A stretch of 64,000 bases of DNA from Ampullaceana balthica (taxonomy: Eukaryota; Mollusca; Gastropoda; Lymnaeidae): NCBI GenBank assembly GCA_944989445.1, contig CALYLW010000693.1, positions 7,501 through 71,500 of the forward strand, read 5' to 3'. The translations under genes and the position numbers were made by a program. The notes under the pieces were generated by a model. The model worked only from the letters and a program-made list of their open reading frames with translations. It searched no databases and was not told the origin of the DNA. Each line of letters begins with the position of its first letter. Position 1 is the stretch's first letter. This document shows positions 1 to 10,692 of this stretch, piece after piece.

Positions 1-250
1 AAATACTGGATCCTACAGGCGGCTACACAAACAAAATACAACAGCGTTTTATTGGTGGCAGTGGTGGTGGATGGGTGGTGGTGGATGGATGGCTTCGGAT
101 ACGACGTGGCTGTCATTGAAAAAGGGGGTGGGGTACAAACGAAGGTTGTGCACGTTTAAACAGCCAGCAATGAATGTCTGAGATCGGACCCATGGACTAC
201 AGGTGACCAAGTTGACCATGAGTTCAAACCAGTCATCCATCCAAAAATTC

Positions 251-515
251 ACTTTAATCACGAGTCATTGACATTAGAGTCACTTTAATCACGAGTCATT
301 GACATTAGAGTCACTTTAATCACGTGTCAGTGACATTAGAGTCACCTTAATCACGTGTCAGTGACATTAGAGTAACTTTAATCACGTGTCAGTGACATTA
401 GAGTTATTTAATCGCGTGTCATTGACATCAGAGTCACTTTAATCACATGTCATTGATATTAAAGTCACTTTAATCACTTGTCATTGACATTGGAGTTCCG
501 CTAATCACATGTCAT
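251..515. repeat. 31-bp minisatellite, about 8.5 copies
   Basis: Direct tandem repeat with core 'actttaatcacg', a variable 'gtcattgacatta' and 'gagtc'. The first two units are identical; later ones diverge at single positions and the last is degraded. The 250 bases before it show nothing recognisable apart from a ggtggtggatgg-type simple stretch near 55-95. Confidence 0.9.
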
Positions 516-720
516 ACGCGTTCCATATGTTCGCCATCACAGACCTGTAACATCTCTGCTGTTTTGCTTTATTTAGTATTATAAATCTTTTTACATATGC
601 CTTATGAAAATAACATTATATTAGAATGGTTTCACATACACAGTACATGTATTAGGAAATATTTGCAATTACCACCTGTCGTAATAGGAAAGGTTAACAT
701 ATACCATATTATAATTCAGC

Positions 721-2400
721 CAGTGCTGGGAAGGTGGAGCAGTCCCAGAGGATATGAGAAATGCCAACATAATCACCCTGTACAAAAATAAAGGAGACAG
801 AAGCGACTGTAACAACTACAGAGGCATTTCTCTCTTTAGCATCGTGGGTAAGGTCTTTTCAAGCGTGGTTTTAAAGAAACTGCAAAGACTTGCTGAGAGA
901 GTATATCCTGAATCACAGTGCGGCTTCCGGGCAGAAAGGTCTACAATCGACATGATCTTTTCTCTTAGACAATTTCAAGAAAAGTGCCGAGAGCAACACA
1001 TGCCCCTCTATCTGGCTTTCATCGACTTAACAAAGGCTTTTCACCTGGTCAGCAGAGATGGTCTGTTTACAGTCTTGGCAAAAGTTGGCTGCCCACCAAA
1101 ACTGCTTAACAGCATACAGTCATTCCATGATGGTATGAAAGGCATGGTGCAGTATGACGGATCAATTTCCCCTCCATTTGATATCCTCAGTGGAGTCAAA
1201 CAGGGCTGTGTCCTCACCCCGACACTCTTTGGCATCTTTTTTTCCTGTCTGTTGAGACATGCCTTTGGAACCTCAACCGAGGGGATCTATCTACACACCC
1301 GTTCTGATGGCAAACTATTCAATCTGGCCAGGCTGAAGTCAAAGAGGAAGATACGAGAAACAGTCATTAGGGACATGCTTTTTGCAGATGATGCTGCCAT
1401 ATCTAAAGCTACTCACAATGAAGCAGATTTGCAAAGCCTAATGGACCGCTTTGCCAAGGCCGCCAGCGACTTCGGCCTAACCATCAGCCTCAAAAAGACT
1501 AACGTGATGGCCCAGGATGCTGATCCACCCAACATTACCATCAATGGTTGCCAACTTGAGGCTGTGGATCACTTTACATACCTTGGCTCCAATATCACCA
1601 ATAACCTGTCCCTTGATTCCGACCTAGACATAAGGATCGGCAAGGCCTCCACACCTCTGGCTAGGCTCTCAAAAAGAGTCTGGAATAACAAAAAGCTGAC
1701 CATCAGAACCAAAACTGCTGTGTACCGTGCATGTGTGCTAAGCACCTTCCTTTATGCCAGTGAATCCTGGACCCTATACTCCAGACAAGAAAGGAGATTG
1801 AGTGCTTTTCACATGCGCTGTCTCCGGCGCATCCTGGGTATCACCTGGCAGGACCATGACACCAACAATGAGGTGCTATACAACAGGCAAAAATACAAAG
1901 TATGACAACTCTTCTACGCCAGCGTTGGCTCAGATGGTTGGGACATGTGCGCAGAATGGAGGATGGCAGAGTCCCAAAGGACATCCTCTATTCTGAGCTA
2001 GCCAAAGGAAAGAGGACTACAGGCCGGCCTCATCTCCGTTACAAAGATGTCTGCAAGAGAGACCTCAAAGCTATTGGCATCGACATAAATAGCTGGGAGG
2101 AACTCGCTGGGGACAGGTACAGATGGAGACAGGTGTTGACTGCCGGGCTACAAGCAGGAGAAAGAGACCTGCGGCAGGTCGCAGACGCGGACCGCCAAAA
2201 GATGAAAAGGGGAGCAAATCAGCCAACCACAGGTGCTGCCTTTCAGTGCCAGAAGTGCGGCAAAGGCTGCCATTCACGAGTGGGCTTGTACAGCCACAGC
2301 AGAAGCTGCAGGGCCATGCGCGAGGATCCCACAGAAGCACAGAAACTTCCGTCGTCTTACGAGACATAAAGAAGCCAACAACAATCAACAAATTCAGCGG
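721..2400 (+). mobile_element. 5'-truncated non-LTR retrotransposon (LINE)
   Basis: Similarity to LINE reverse transcriptase starts abruptly near 721-730, just upstream of the ATG at 754, and runs to the stop at 2367-2369 plus a short 3' tail. The upstream apurinic endonuclease domain expected in this type of element is missing, so this is a typical 5'-truncated, dead-on-arrival copy. The 3' end is placed approximately at the 'caacaacaatcaacaa' tract. No clear target-site duplication was seen. The clade is not certain; the 'GHVRRMEDGR' segment followed by a C-terminal zinc finger is a type I associate with invertebrate endonuclease-reverse transcriptase LINEs. Confidence 0.85.
754..2369 (+). 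pseudogene. LINE reverse transcriptase, frameshifted
   Basis: The protein would copy LINE RNA into DNA at the insertion site. It is readable in two frames: 754-1905, then about 1884-2369, separated by a net one-base shift near 1876-1890. Visible RT landmarks are motif A 'FIDLTKAF' (1018-1041), motif B 'SGVKQGCVLTPTLF' (about 1190-1231) and the catalytic 'FADDAA' box (1381-1398). The second frame carries 'RWLRWLGHVRRMEDGR' and a C-terminal CX2CX12HX3C finger (about 2247-2310). The residue after 'KAF' is His (cac, 1042-1044) where non-LTR RTs nearly always have Asp. The N-terminal endonuclease is absent. With truncation, frameshift and this substitution, the copy should be inactive. Confidence 0.85.
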
Positions 2401-2877
2401 ATGGCATTTTATAATCGCTATAGGATATTATTTTACAAACTAAGTAGTGCATATATATTATTTATCTTGATGTCTTACTTGTGGCGTTTCTAAAAGAAGG
2501 TTTTCGAACTGATCCACTATATTTTAAGATTTTCTTTATGTGTTATGAGTGACGTAATAAGAGAGGGTTCTCAAAGGCTCACACACCAAACACGTCAGGC
2601 TTAACTATGTGACCATACAATGTGCCCCGTATAAACATTTCACTTACCTATATATGTGCTCTGTATTCTCAATCAGTTTTGACTGGTACATAAACGTAGA
2701 GCCTGCTAACAACAATTTCGTGTGTTTGAAGTCTTTCATTTATTTTCAGAGCGTCACAAAATTTTTTTAAAGGTTTTTTATTTTTTAATCTGCAGATTTG
2801 AAATTTATAACTAGACATCCTTTAAAGCTGTGAGATTTATAACTAAACAACGCTATAAAGCTGTGGAATAGACCTTT
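2401..2877. other. No recognisable feature
   Basis: AT-rich sequence after the LINE. I saw no coding, RNA or repeat signal that I can support. Confidence 0.5.
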
Positions 2878-3012
2878 CTGGATTAAGCTGTGGATAATAA
2901 AGTGCTGATACCCTGGATTAACCTGGATTAAGCTGTGGATAATAAAGTGTTGATGTCCTGGATTAACCTGGATTAAGCTGTGGATAATAAAGTGATGGTG
3001 CCCTGGATTAAC
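2878..3012. repeat. 45-bp tandem repeat, 3 copies
   Basis: Units start at 2878, 2923 and 2968 with 'ctggattaagctgtgg' and contain 'ataataaagtg'. Each also ends with the related word 'cctggattaac', so the unit has an internal short repeat. Confidence 0.85.
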
Positions 3013-3536
3013 CTCTTGGTGAAAAGTGATTCTAAACAGTGAAATAAAATAAAAGATCCATCATCTGGAAATAAAGGAAACATTGAACATTTGTGTGGAG
3101 TAGATGACGACCAATATAAACCGGCAAAGTCATTCAATTAGACATCAGTGAAGTACCAGCAGGTAAGATATGTTTATTTCCACATTTGATTTGTATCAAA
3201 CATTGTCTCATTTAAAACTTTAATCAATTTTAATAATCTTTTTTTTAAACAAAAAAGCATCTTCTTTAGGGAAAAAAAACCCAACTAATAAGATATAACA
3301 AAAGAGAACTGGCAGCTATTTGCCAGTAAATTGTCTCATTTTGCCAGATGCGACCAGATATCTGTCATAGTGAAGTATTTTTTATTAATTAACAAACTGA
3401 TTCTGATGATCGACAGTGTGCAATTGACAATAGATTTATTCCAATAATGTATGGCCTGAAAATAATAGAGAGCTAAATATAGACTGCTTATCATACACTA
3501 AATAAAATAGCCTGTATACATCAAGCGTTTAAAATT
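3013..3536. other. No recognisable feature
   Basis: AT-rich sequence without a supportable gene or repeat. Confidence 0.5.
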
Positions 3537-3680
3537 GGGGGTATACCTGTTCTCGGCTCCGGCTAATCCGGAAGCAGGCCATTTTTTAAAATCCAGCTCC
3601 AGCCGGATTTCCTTTCATAAATCCCGCGAAATTCGGCTCGGGTCGAATTTCAAAATTTTGAATCCGGTACAGCCCCAGTT
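3537..3680. mobile_element. Possible short hAT-like element or solo end
   Basis: A stretch rich in 'ggctccggctaatccgg' and 'ttcggctcgggtcg', very different in composition from its AT-rich surroundings. The exact word 'ccggctaatccgg' recurs at about 45345, just downstream of a broken BED/hAT transposase, together with repeated 'ttcggct'. I infer that both are terminal regions of one hAT-like family. No clean terminal inverted repeat or target duplication was confirmed here. Confidence 0.35.
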
Positions 3681-3697
3681 AAAATAGACTAGTAGGG

Positions 3698-4505
3698 ATT
3701 AGACTGCCTTCTGACAATAGCTTACATAAGACCACTACCATTAGACTGCCGTCTGACAATAGCTGTCTTAAGACCACTACCATTAGACTGCCGTCTGACA
3801 ATAGCTGTCATAAGACCACTACCATTAAACTGCCGTCTGACAATAGCTTACATAAGACTACTACCATTAGACTGCCTTCTAACTATAGCTTACATAAGAC
3901 CACTACCATTAGCCTGCCTTCTGACAATAGCTTACATAAGACCACTACCATTAGACTGCCGTCTGACAATAGCTTACATAAGACCACTACCATTAGTCTG
4001 CCTTCTGACAACAGCTTACATAAGACCACTACCATTAGACTGCCGTCTGACAACAGCTGTCATAAGACCACTACCATTAGACTGCCGTCTGACAATAGCT
4101 TACATAAGACCACTACCATTAGACTGCCGTCTGACAACAGCTTACATAAGACCACTACCATTAGACTGCCTTCTGACAATAGCTTACATAAGACCACTAC
4201 AATTAGCTTGCCTTCTAACTATAGCTTACATAAGACGACTACAATTAGCTTGCCTTCTAACTATAGCTTACATAAGACGACTACCATTAGCCTGCCTTCT
4301 GACAATAGCTTACATAAGACCACTACCATTAGACTGCCTTCTGACAACAGCTTACATAAGACCACTACCATTAGACTGGCGTCTGACAACAGCTTACATA
4401 AGACCACTACCATTAGACTGCCGTCTGACAATGGCTGTCATAAGACCACTACCATTAGACTGCCGTCTGACAACAGCTTAAATACGACCCCTACCATAAG
4501 ACTGC
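3698..4505. repeat. 42-bp minisatellite, about 19 copies
   Basis: Unit contains 'attagactgccgtctgacaa', 'tagcttacataag' and 'accactacc'. Because 42 is a multiple of three, a repetitive frame of 14-residue units stays open at 4208-4594; I treat it as an artefact. Units vary at a few fixed positions (cgtct/cttct, caata/caaca, tacat/gtcat). Confidence 0.95.
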
Positions 4506-5640
4506 TACGAGTAGACAGCTATTGCCCCATCGTACCTGCTACTCCGCCCTCGACGTGCAGACACGGTTATTGGCCCTCGTCACGGTTTCAGTAGCATACC
4601 TGTAATGATCATTTTGACAGCATTCTCCTTCTTTGAGTGCCCTCGTCTCACCATGGCCAAGTCGAAGCTGCTCTTAGGGGTGAGAAAGTTAATTTTTCCT
4701 AGTCAGTTTTTGAAACGTTAATTATTATTTTTTTAAACATATCAACCATTTTTTCCACTAGGGTTGCACCATCTTAACACACTTTTTTCTTGCCAGACTT
4801 TTATTTTGCCACCAGAACATCGCTCGCGTTATATAGTAGCCACCCATGAATATCCCCATGCCGTTATACAGTTGTCCCCCTTGAATATCCCCTTCCCGTT
4901 ATAAAGTTCCCCCACCGGAACACTCTTCGCATAGTTGAAGCTGTTTCATTTTTTTTCTTTTCTGGCTCTATTTATAAGCACGCGATTAAGCTCCGCTAAC
5001 GACGTGTCAGTGTTTTATATTGCTGACTGACACTCGTTGCCTTGAAACCGATACGGCATCTGTGGGCAATGGAAGGCTACCTAATATGGATTTCCAGTTA
5101 ATCTTGTGGATTTAATATTACCTATCCTGAATGTTCATACTTTGGTTAATGTATTCGGTGCTTTGGGGGGCATCGTTAACACCGCAATTGTTTTAAAATT
5201 TCATAGACAACTTCTAAAAGTCGTGTCAACTTGCCTTCATATCAACTCAAACCGCATATCTGTCTACCTTCTACTCACCCAACATTGCGTAAAGGTCATC
5301 CCACTGTGATGACCGCTGTGAAACCCCCACATGCCATATTCATTACTTCTATTTTAAATATTGATTGCTTTATTACTTTTAAAAAAAAATCATGAAGCAT
5401 AGTTTTTTTTAAAGGTTTTTATCCCGGCTGTTGAAATATTGTAGTTTTGTTTAATTGTGTTTCATTGAAACATTGGTGTGCTTGACAAACTACGTAATAG
5501 TTTAGGTGAAGGTCACTCGGGGTAATCTACTAGAAGTTACAGATCTTACCTGCGTTAAATTCCAGGTTATTTTAAAAAAAGGGTGGGATTTTAAAATCTA
5601 GAGTTGATTGATTTGAAATAACGTTTGTAGCTCCAACTGA
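4506..5640. other. No recognisable feature
   Basis: Mixed-composition sequence. An open frame at 5106-5309 has no family I recognise and no coding character. Nothing else supportable. Confidence 0.5.
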
Positions 5641-6610
5641 TTTGAGTGGGTTGTTTGTAAGCCCACTGTTTTAGTGGGTTGTTTGTAAGCCCACTGTTTG
5701 AGTGGGTTGTTTGTAAGCCCATTGTTTGAGTGGGTTGTTTTTAAGCCCACTGTTTCAATGGGTTGTTTGTAAGCCCACTGTTTGAGTGGGTTGTTTGTAA
5801 GCCCACTGTTTGAGTGGGTTGTTTGTAAGCCCACTGTTTGAGTGGGTTGTTTGAAAGCCCACTGTTTGAGTGGGTTGTTTGTAAGCCCATTGTTTGAGTG
5901 GGTTGTTTGTAAGCCCACTGTTTGAATGGGTTGTTTGTAAGCCCACTGTTTGAGTTGGTTGTTTGTAAGCCCACTGTTTGAGTGGGTTGTTTGTAAGCCC
6001 ACTGTTTGAGTTGGTTGTTTTTAAGCCCACTGTTTCAATGGGTTGTTTGTAAGCCCACTGTTTGAGTGGGTTGTTTGTAAGCCCACTGTTTGAGTGGGTT
6101 GTTTGTAAGCCCACTGTTTGAGTGGGTTGTTTGAAAGCCCACTGTTTGAGTGGGTTGTTTGTAAGCCCATTGTTTGAGTGGGTTGTTTGTAAGCCCACTG
6201 TTTGAATGGGTTGTTTGTAAGCCCACTGTTTGAGTTGGTTGTTTGTAAGCCCACTGTTTGAGTGGGTTGTTTGTAAGCCCACTGTTTGAGTTGGTTGTTT
6301 GTAAGCCCACTGTTTGAGTGGGTTGTTTTTAAGCCCACTGTTTCAATGGGTTGTTTGTAAGCCCACTGTTTCAATGGGTTGTTTGTAAGCCCACTGTTTG
6401 AATGGGTTGTTTGTAAGCCCACTGTTTGAATGGGTTGTTTGTTAAGCCCTGTGTTTGAATGGGTTGTTTGTAAGCCCACTGTTTGAATGGGTTGTTTGTA
6501 AGCCCTGTGTTTGAATGGGTTGTTTGTAAGCCCACTGTTTGAATGGGTTTGTTTGTAAGCCCACTGTTTGAATGGGTTTTATGTAAGCCCACTGTTTGAA
6601 TGGGTTGTTT
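5641..6610. repeat. 28-bp minisatellite, about 35 copies, with hairpin-forming units
   Basis: Unit reads 'gggttgtttgtaagcccac' then 'tgtttgagt'. Within each unit, gtgggtt and agcccac can pair as a 7-bp stem (one G-T pair) around a 7-base loop. Variant units with 'tttttaagcc' followed by 'gtttcaatggg' occur near 5733, 6013 and 6321, marking a higher-order repeat of about 280-308 bp. Long repetitive minus-strand frames here are artefacts. Confidence 0.95.
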
Positions 6611-6626
6611 CTATTGTTTTAATTAG

Positions 6627-7814
6627 CAGTGTTGTCCAACCGAAAATCGTTCATGGCACACTAAACTGGTAAAAAATTTGCGTGGCACACCTAAAAAAAA
6701 ACCCACAAGAAATCGGTGTTTATTCAAAAGATGTTTCATAATTAATGAGATACTTGAGCGTTTTCTTTGGAGCAGATGAGCTCAAAACGCGGCTCATTGC
6801 TGGATAAGCAAACTCTCATTTCTCTGTCTATCATCTGCAGTCTTTCACGTTTGACGTATGCGAGCAGTTGCGCCTTTCCGCTGATGTCAGTACTTTCATC
6901 GATTTGCATTGCCCAGAGCTTTTGGATGTCGTCGGCTTCCGCAAAATGCTCTTTAATTTGATTGTCCAAATCTGTCGAAATGTCAGCAATCCGACGTCCC
7001 ATCGTCTGGTGAGACAGTGGAATCTTATTTATTTTTTCAACAGCGTCGGGTCCCAACTCCATAGTCTCAACTGCGATTCGTAAAGACGGCAATATGATTG
7101 TCTCAGCGTCCAAATGAGATTTCTTTTGTTTGACCAAAAGATTCGCAATTTTATAGCTTGCTAACTGAGCTTTGACAGGAATTGAGGAAAATTTCTTCAT
7201 TATTTTTTATTGCTGCTCTAAGTTGGACCGAATGGATGCGAAATAACTTTTCGGCTTGTCTTTCAATCCTGGATGATTTGAGTTCAGATGCCGCTTCAGT
7301 TTACTGGGGTTCATGTACTCGTTGGACAATGCCATGTTACAATTAAGACAAAACGGAAGAGAAGGATCATTTGCACATGTATGAAACCATACTCAAGATA
7401 TTCCTCGTGATATTTCCGTTTGGTAACATTCTTCTTGGATTTCGCAGCTCTCTCTCCATTTTGATGCTCGCTGGAATCCTTTTGGCTTCTCTTCAAAAAT
7501 TATCCATAGCCGTCTGTAATTAAAAGTTTTTTAAAAAAGTGAACAGCAGGAAAGGGTTTTTATTTACTTACAACAGATATTTATTCCCAATGGAGGAGAG
7601 AAATTTTGTAGCTTTCAAGAGATTCTCACAACCAGAACAATACAAACATGAAACGTTTTTATTCAATTCTTTTTCGGTTAAGGATATTTTTTTTCAAAAC
7701 TTGAAGTTTCGAAAAGCCTAGCAATTTATGGTATTTTTTAAAAATCTTTCGCGGCACACTAAAATTTTCTCGCGGCACACTAGTGTGCCGCGGCACACCG
7801 TTTGGACAACACTG
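6627..7814 (-). mobile_element. Internally deleted hAT DNA transposon
   Basis: Both ends carry the 13-bp inverted repeat 'cagtgttgtccaa' (6627-6639; reverse complement at 7802-7814). Subterminal sequence on both sides is rich in 'ggcacac', and the right end shows 'gtgccgcggcacac', a style I associate with Charlie/ZBED5-type hAT ends. Both flanks contain 'aatta' but no in-register 8-bp target duplication is visible. The 1188-bp element holds a shrunken minus-strand transposase. It begins about 15 bp after the 28-bp array. Confidence 0.85.
6742..7496 (-). pseudogene. hAT transposase remnant (BED finger, N-terminal part, extreme C-terminus)
   Basis: Reading the minus strand from 7496, an N-terminus with 'KRKYHEEYLEYGF' is followed by a one-base frameshift near 7380-7390. 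A BED-type finger (CX2C in 'FCLNCN' about 7350, HX4H about 7290) follows in the new frame. An in-frame TAA at 7207-7209 precedes 'MKKFSSIPVKAQLASYKIAN'. The conserved 'QIDESTDISGKAQLLAYVK' is then joined near 6825-6855 directly to 'RVCLSSNEPRFELICSK', which resembles the very C-terminal end of ZBED5-like transposases. The central catalytic and most of the dimerisation region is deleted. It cannot encode an active transposase but could be moved in trans. Confidence 0.8.
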
Positions 7815-7976
7815 AATTACAGGCACATGTACTTTCTTTCTGAGCTATTGACGCATAACTTAGTTACCAGTATTTAGTCTAACCCCACACACACACACAG
7901 TCAACGAATTCAACTTGTATGATGAGAAGACCTGTAAATGACGTTTGCTTCGTTCCCACAAGGAGTATGTGTATTT

Positions 7977-8103
7977 CAGGACACTGGCATCAGTCTCACA
8001 TCAAAGCTGTGTATTACAGGACACTGGCATCAGTCTCACACCAAAGCTGTATATTACAGGACACTGGCATCATTCTCACACCAAAGCTGTGTATTACAGG
8101 ATG
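7977..8103. repeat. 40-bp tandem repeat, about 3.2 copies
   Basis: Units start at 7977, 8017, 8057 and 8097 with 'caggacactggcatcagtct'. A short (AC)n run lies near 7888-7901. Confidence 0.9.
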
Positions 8104-8241
8104 ATGTCTTCAGTACAGTTTTAGTTTAATGGGACCAGTCATCGACAGATTTGTCAATCAACGATAGAAACCTACCTGTATGTTTCACTGCCTCTCGTGT
8201 ACATCCTATCTCATCTGGATCTCTAGGGCTCACGGAGATAC

Positions 8242-8590
8242 CCCCTACCTGTAGCCAGCCCCACTCCAAGCCCCTACCTGTAGCTAGCCCCACTCCTAGC
8301 CCCCTCTTGTAGCCAGCCCCACTCCAAGCCACTACTTCTAGCCAGCCCCACTCCAAGCCACTACCTCTAGCCAGCCCCACTCCAAGCCCCCTCCTGTAGC
8401 CAGCCCCACTCCTAGCCCCCTCCTGTAGCCAGCCCCTATCCTAGCACCCTCCTGTAGCCAGCCCCACTCCAAGCCACTACCTCTAGCCAGCCACACTCCA
8501 AGCCACTACCTATAGCCAGCCCCACTCCAAGCCACTACCTCTCGCCAGCCCCACTCCAAGCCACTACCTATTGCCAGCCCCACTCCAAGC
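8242..8590. repeat. 29-bp C-rich minisatellite, about 12 copies
   Basis: Unit contains 'tagccagccccactcc' and 'aagccactacct'. There are two main variants ('aagccacta' and 'tagccccct'). Strand composition is strongly C over G. Confidence 0.9.
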
Positions 8591-8833
8591 ACCCGACGGG
8601 GCGGGAACACCCGGGGCCACCTTATCCAGGGGGGTGTCAGTCAAGCCAGATCCTGAAGCTGATTTAATGGCAGCCTTGACACGATTCAGGCCCAGACAAA
8701 GAAGGATACGTTACACTGAATCGTCTTCTAGGGATAAACAGGACTGGAGGCGGTTCGATGTCGGGTTTGTAATGTTAGCAATGATGGGGATATTTCATGG
8801 GGCAGATACGATGGTTAGTAATGTAAGTAATAG

Positions 8834-9113
8834 GTGCGCGGTGGTCGAGTGGCAGCGCGCTCGACTGGCGTACTCATGGTCACGGGTTCGAATCCATGTC
8901 AAGGCAAGGACTTGTTCCAGGGGCCTAGGGCGTCCCTGAGTCACCCAGCTCCGAATGGGTACCTAACACTAGTTAGGCGGCTGGGTAATGCGTGGAACCC
9001 ACAAAGCCGTGGCCTGAGAACGCTGCATCACTTGCCAACAGATCATCTGTCATGGACGCAATTATCTTCTGCATAGAAGGAGCGTCTGTATATCTAAGAT
9101 AAGATAATAATAA
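8834..9113 (+). mobile_element. tRNA-derived SINE
   Basis: The head has both RNA polymerase III internal promoter boxes in correct order and spacing: A box 'tggtcgagtgg' (8842-8852) and B box 'ggttcgaatcc' (8885-8895, matching the consensus). About 215 bp of non-tRNA body follows, containing 'gaatgggtacct', and the element ends in an 'aagataataataa' simple tail near 9113. An intact tRNA fold is not expected. The sequence between array 8242-8590 and this SINE shows nothing recognisable. Confidence 0.8.
8842..8895 (+). promoter_or_regulatory. RNA polymerase III internal promoter (A and B boxes) of the SINE
   Basis: A box at 8842-8852 and B box at 8885-8895, 32 bases apart, as in tRNA genes. 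Known role: binding of TFIIIC. Whether this copy is transcribed cannot be read from sequence. Confidence 0.75.
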
Positions 9114-9360
9114 CGGCGGGGGAGGGGGTATTTGTTTGATACATAATGGGATGTAATGTAAGCAACGCTTATTTATTTGTTAATTTATTTTACCCTCACC
9201 TACCCTCCCCTTATCTAAACCACTATACCTAAGTACGTCTACTTTTCCTTCTTTGTATACCCTTCCGATTCATGTGAGCCCTCATAAACAGTCCGTCGGC
9301 GCAATCTGTCAGTGGCGTCAAGAGTTGATGTTATGGCTCGCCTTGAATTCTACAACTGTT

Positions 9361-9393
9361 GATTGGCAGGGAGATTGGCAGGGAGATTGGCAG
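9361..9393. repeat. 12-bp repeat, about 2.7 copies
   Basis: 'gattggcaggga' in tandem, directly upstream of the next array. The 245 bases between the SINE and this point show no feature. Confidence 0.85.
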
Positions 9394-9410
9394 ACTTTGT
9401 GATAAGGTAC

Positions 9411-9924
9411 GGACAACTGGGCAACAACATCTACACGGACAATTGGACAACAACATCTACACGGACAACTGGGCAACAACATCTACATGGACAACTGGGC
9501 AACAACATCTACACGGACAACTGGGCAACATCTACATGGACAACTGGACAACATCTACATGGACAACTGGGCAACAACATCTACACGGACAACTGGGCAA
9601 CAACATCTACACGGACAACTGGGCAACAACATCTACATGGACAACTGGACAACAACATCTACACGGACAACTGGACAACATCTACACGGACAACTGGGCA
9701 ACAACATCTACATGGACAACTGGACAACAACATCTACACGGACAACTGGACAACATCTACATGGACAACTGGACAACAACATCTACACGGACAACTGGGC
9801 AACAACATCTACATGGAGAACTGGACAACAACATCTACACGGACAACTGGACAACATCTACACGGACAACTGGGCAACAACTGGTATACAACAACATCTA
9901 CACGGACAACTGGGCAACAACTGG
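9411..9924. repeat. 26-bp minisatellite with 23-bp variant, about 20 copies
   Basis: Unit combines 'acaactgggcaacaacat' and 'ctacacgg'; the shorter form lacks one 'caa'. Long repetitive plus-strand frames in all three phases (about 9359-10311) are artefacts of this and the following array. Confidence 0.95.
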
Positions 9925-10179
9925 TATACAGCAACATCTACACGCCCTGTTTGCGGTATACAACAACATCTACACGCCCTGTTTGTGGTATACAGCAACA
10001 TCTACACGCCCTGTTTGTGGTATACAACAACATCTTCAAGCCGTGTTTGTGGTATACAACAACATCTTCAAGCCGTGTTTGTGGTATACAACAACATCTT
10101 CAAACCGTGTTTGTGGTATACAACAACATCTTCAAGTCGTGTTTGTGGTATACAACATCTTCAAGCCGTGTTGGTGGTA
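9925..10179. repeat. 32-bp minisatellite, about 8 copies
   Basis: Unit 'tatacaacaacatct' plus 'tcaagccgtgtttgtgg'. It shares the 'caacatctacacg' core with the preceding array, and hybrid units occur at about 9868-9950, so it appears to have grown out of that array. Confidence 0.9.
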
Positions 10180-10540
10180 CGTTTGGATTATGGTATTATC
10201 GAGGCTAATCCTCTCTCAGCGAGAGCCTGGTCGCCCAATGATCGGTACTTTGTACCACAATTATCTTGTATCGATGCAGTGAGTCTCAATCTGTGGCCGT
10301 GGGGTGTCTAAGCCGCTATTTCCCGCGCTGGTCCTACAATGAGAACGGTGCTATTAATAGATGTGTTCGCTGAAATATTTGTGAAGATTCGTGAGTAGTC
10401 GGGTGTCCATTTTATGTGACGTTTTACATCCCGTACTTGTGTTTATACCGTTTTTTGGAGAAAGACCTGCGTCCACTCACTTGAGTGTAATCTTTAGCCA
10501 ATAGGACTGCTGATTTTTTAACATGCGTATTTCTACCGAG
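10180..10540. other. No recognisable feature
   Basis: Unique-looking sequence with no supportable gene or repeat. Confidence 0.5.
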
Positions 10541-10692
10541 GGATTCATGCCATGGGAATGGTATTGAGGGATTCATACCATGGTAATGGTATTGAGGGAT
10601 TCATGCCATGAGAATGGTATTGAGGGATTCATGCCATGGGAATGGTATTGAGGGATTCATGTCATAGGAATCCTAATCGGGGATTCTTGCCA
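10541..10692. repeat. 28-bp tandem repeat, about 5.5 copies
   Basis: Units start at 10541, 10569, 10597, 10625 and 10653 with 'ggattcatgccatggga' and contain 'atggtattgag'. The last partial unit is degraded. Confidence 0.9.

Noticed and set aside
4208..4594. 128-codon open frame of 14-residue repeats
   Set aside because: Follows from a 42-bp minisatellite; the frame has no domain and ends soon after the array.
5106..5309. 67-codon non-repetitive open frame
   Set aside because: Short, no recognisable family, no supporting splice or regulatory context; within chance expectation for AT-moderate DNA.
8834..8905. Functional tRNA gene
   Set aside because: Promoter boxes are present but the acceptor and anticodon arms do not form a clear tRNA and a SINE body follows, so it was assigned to a SINE.
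9359..10311. Three overlapping open frames of about 270-307 codons
   Set aside because: All three phases are open over the same minisatellites, which is expected from the repeat units and not from coding selection.
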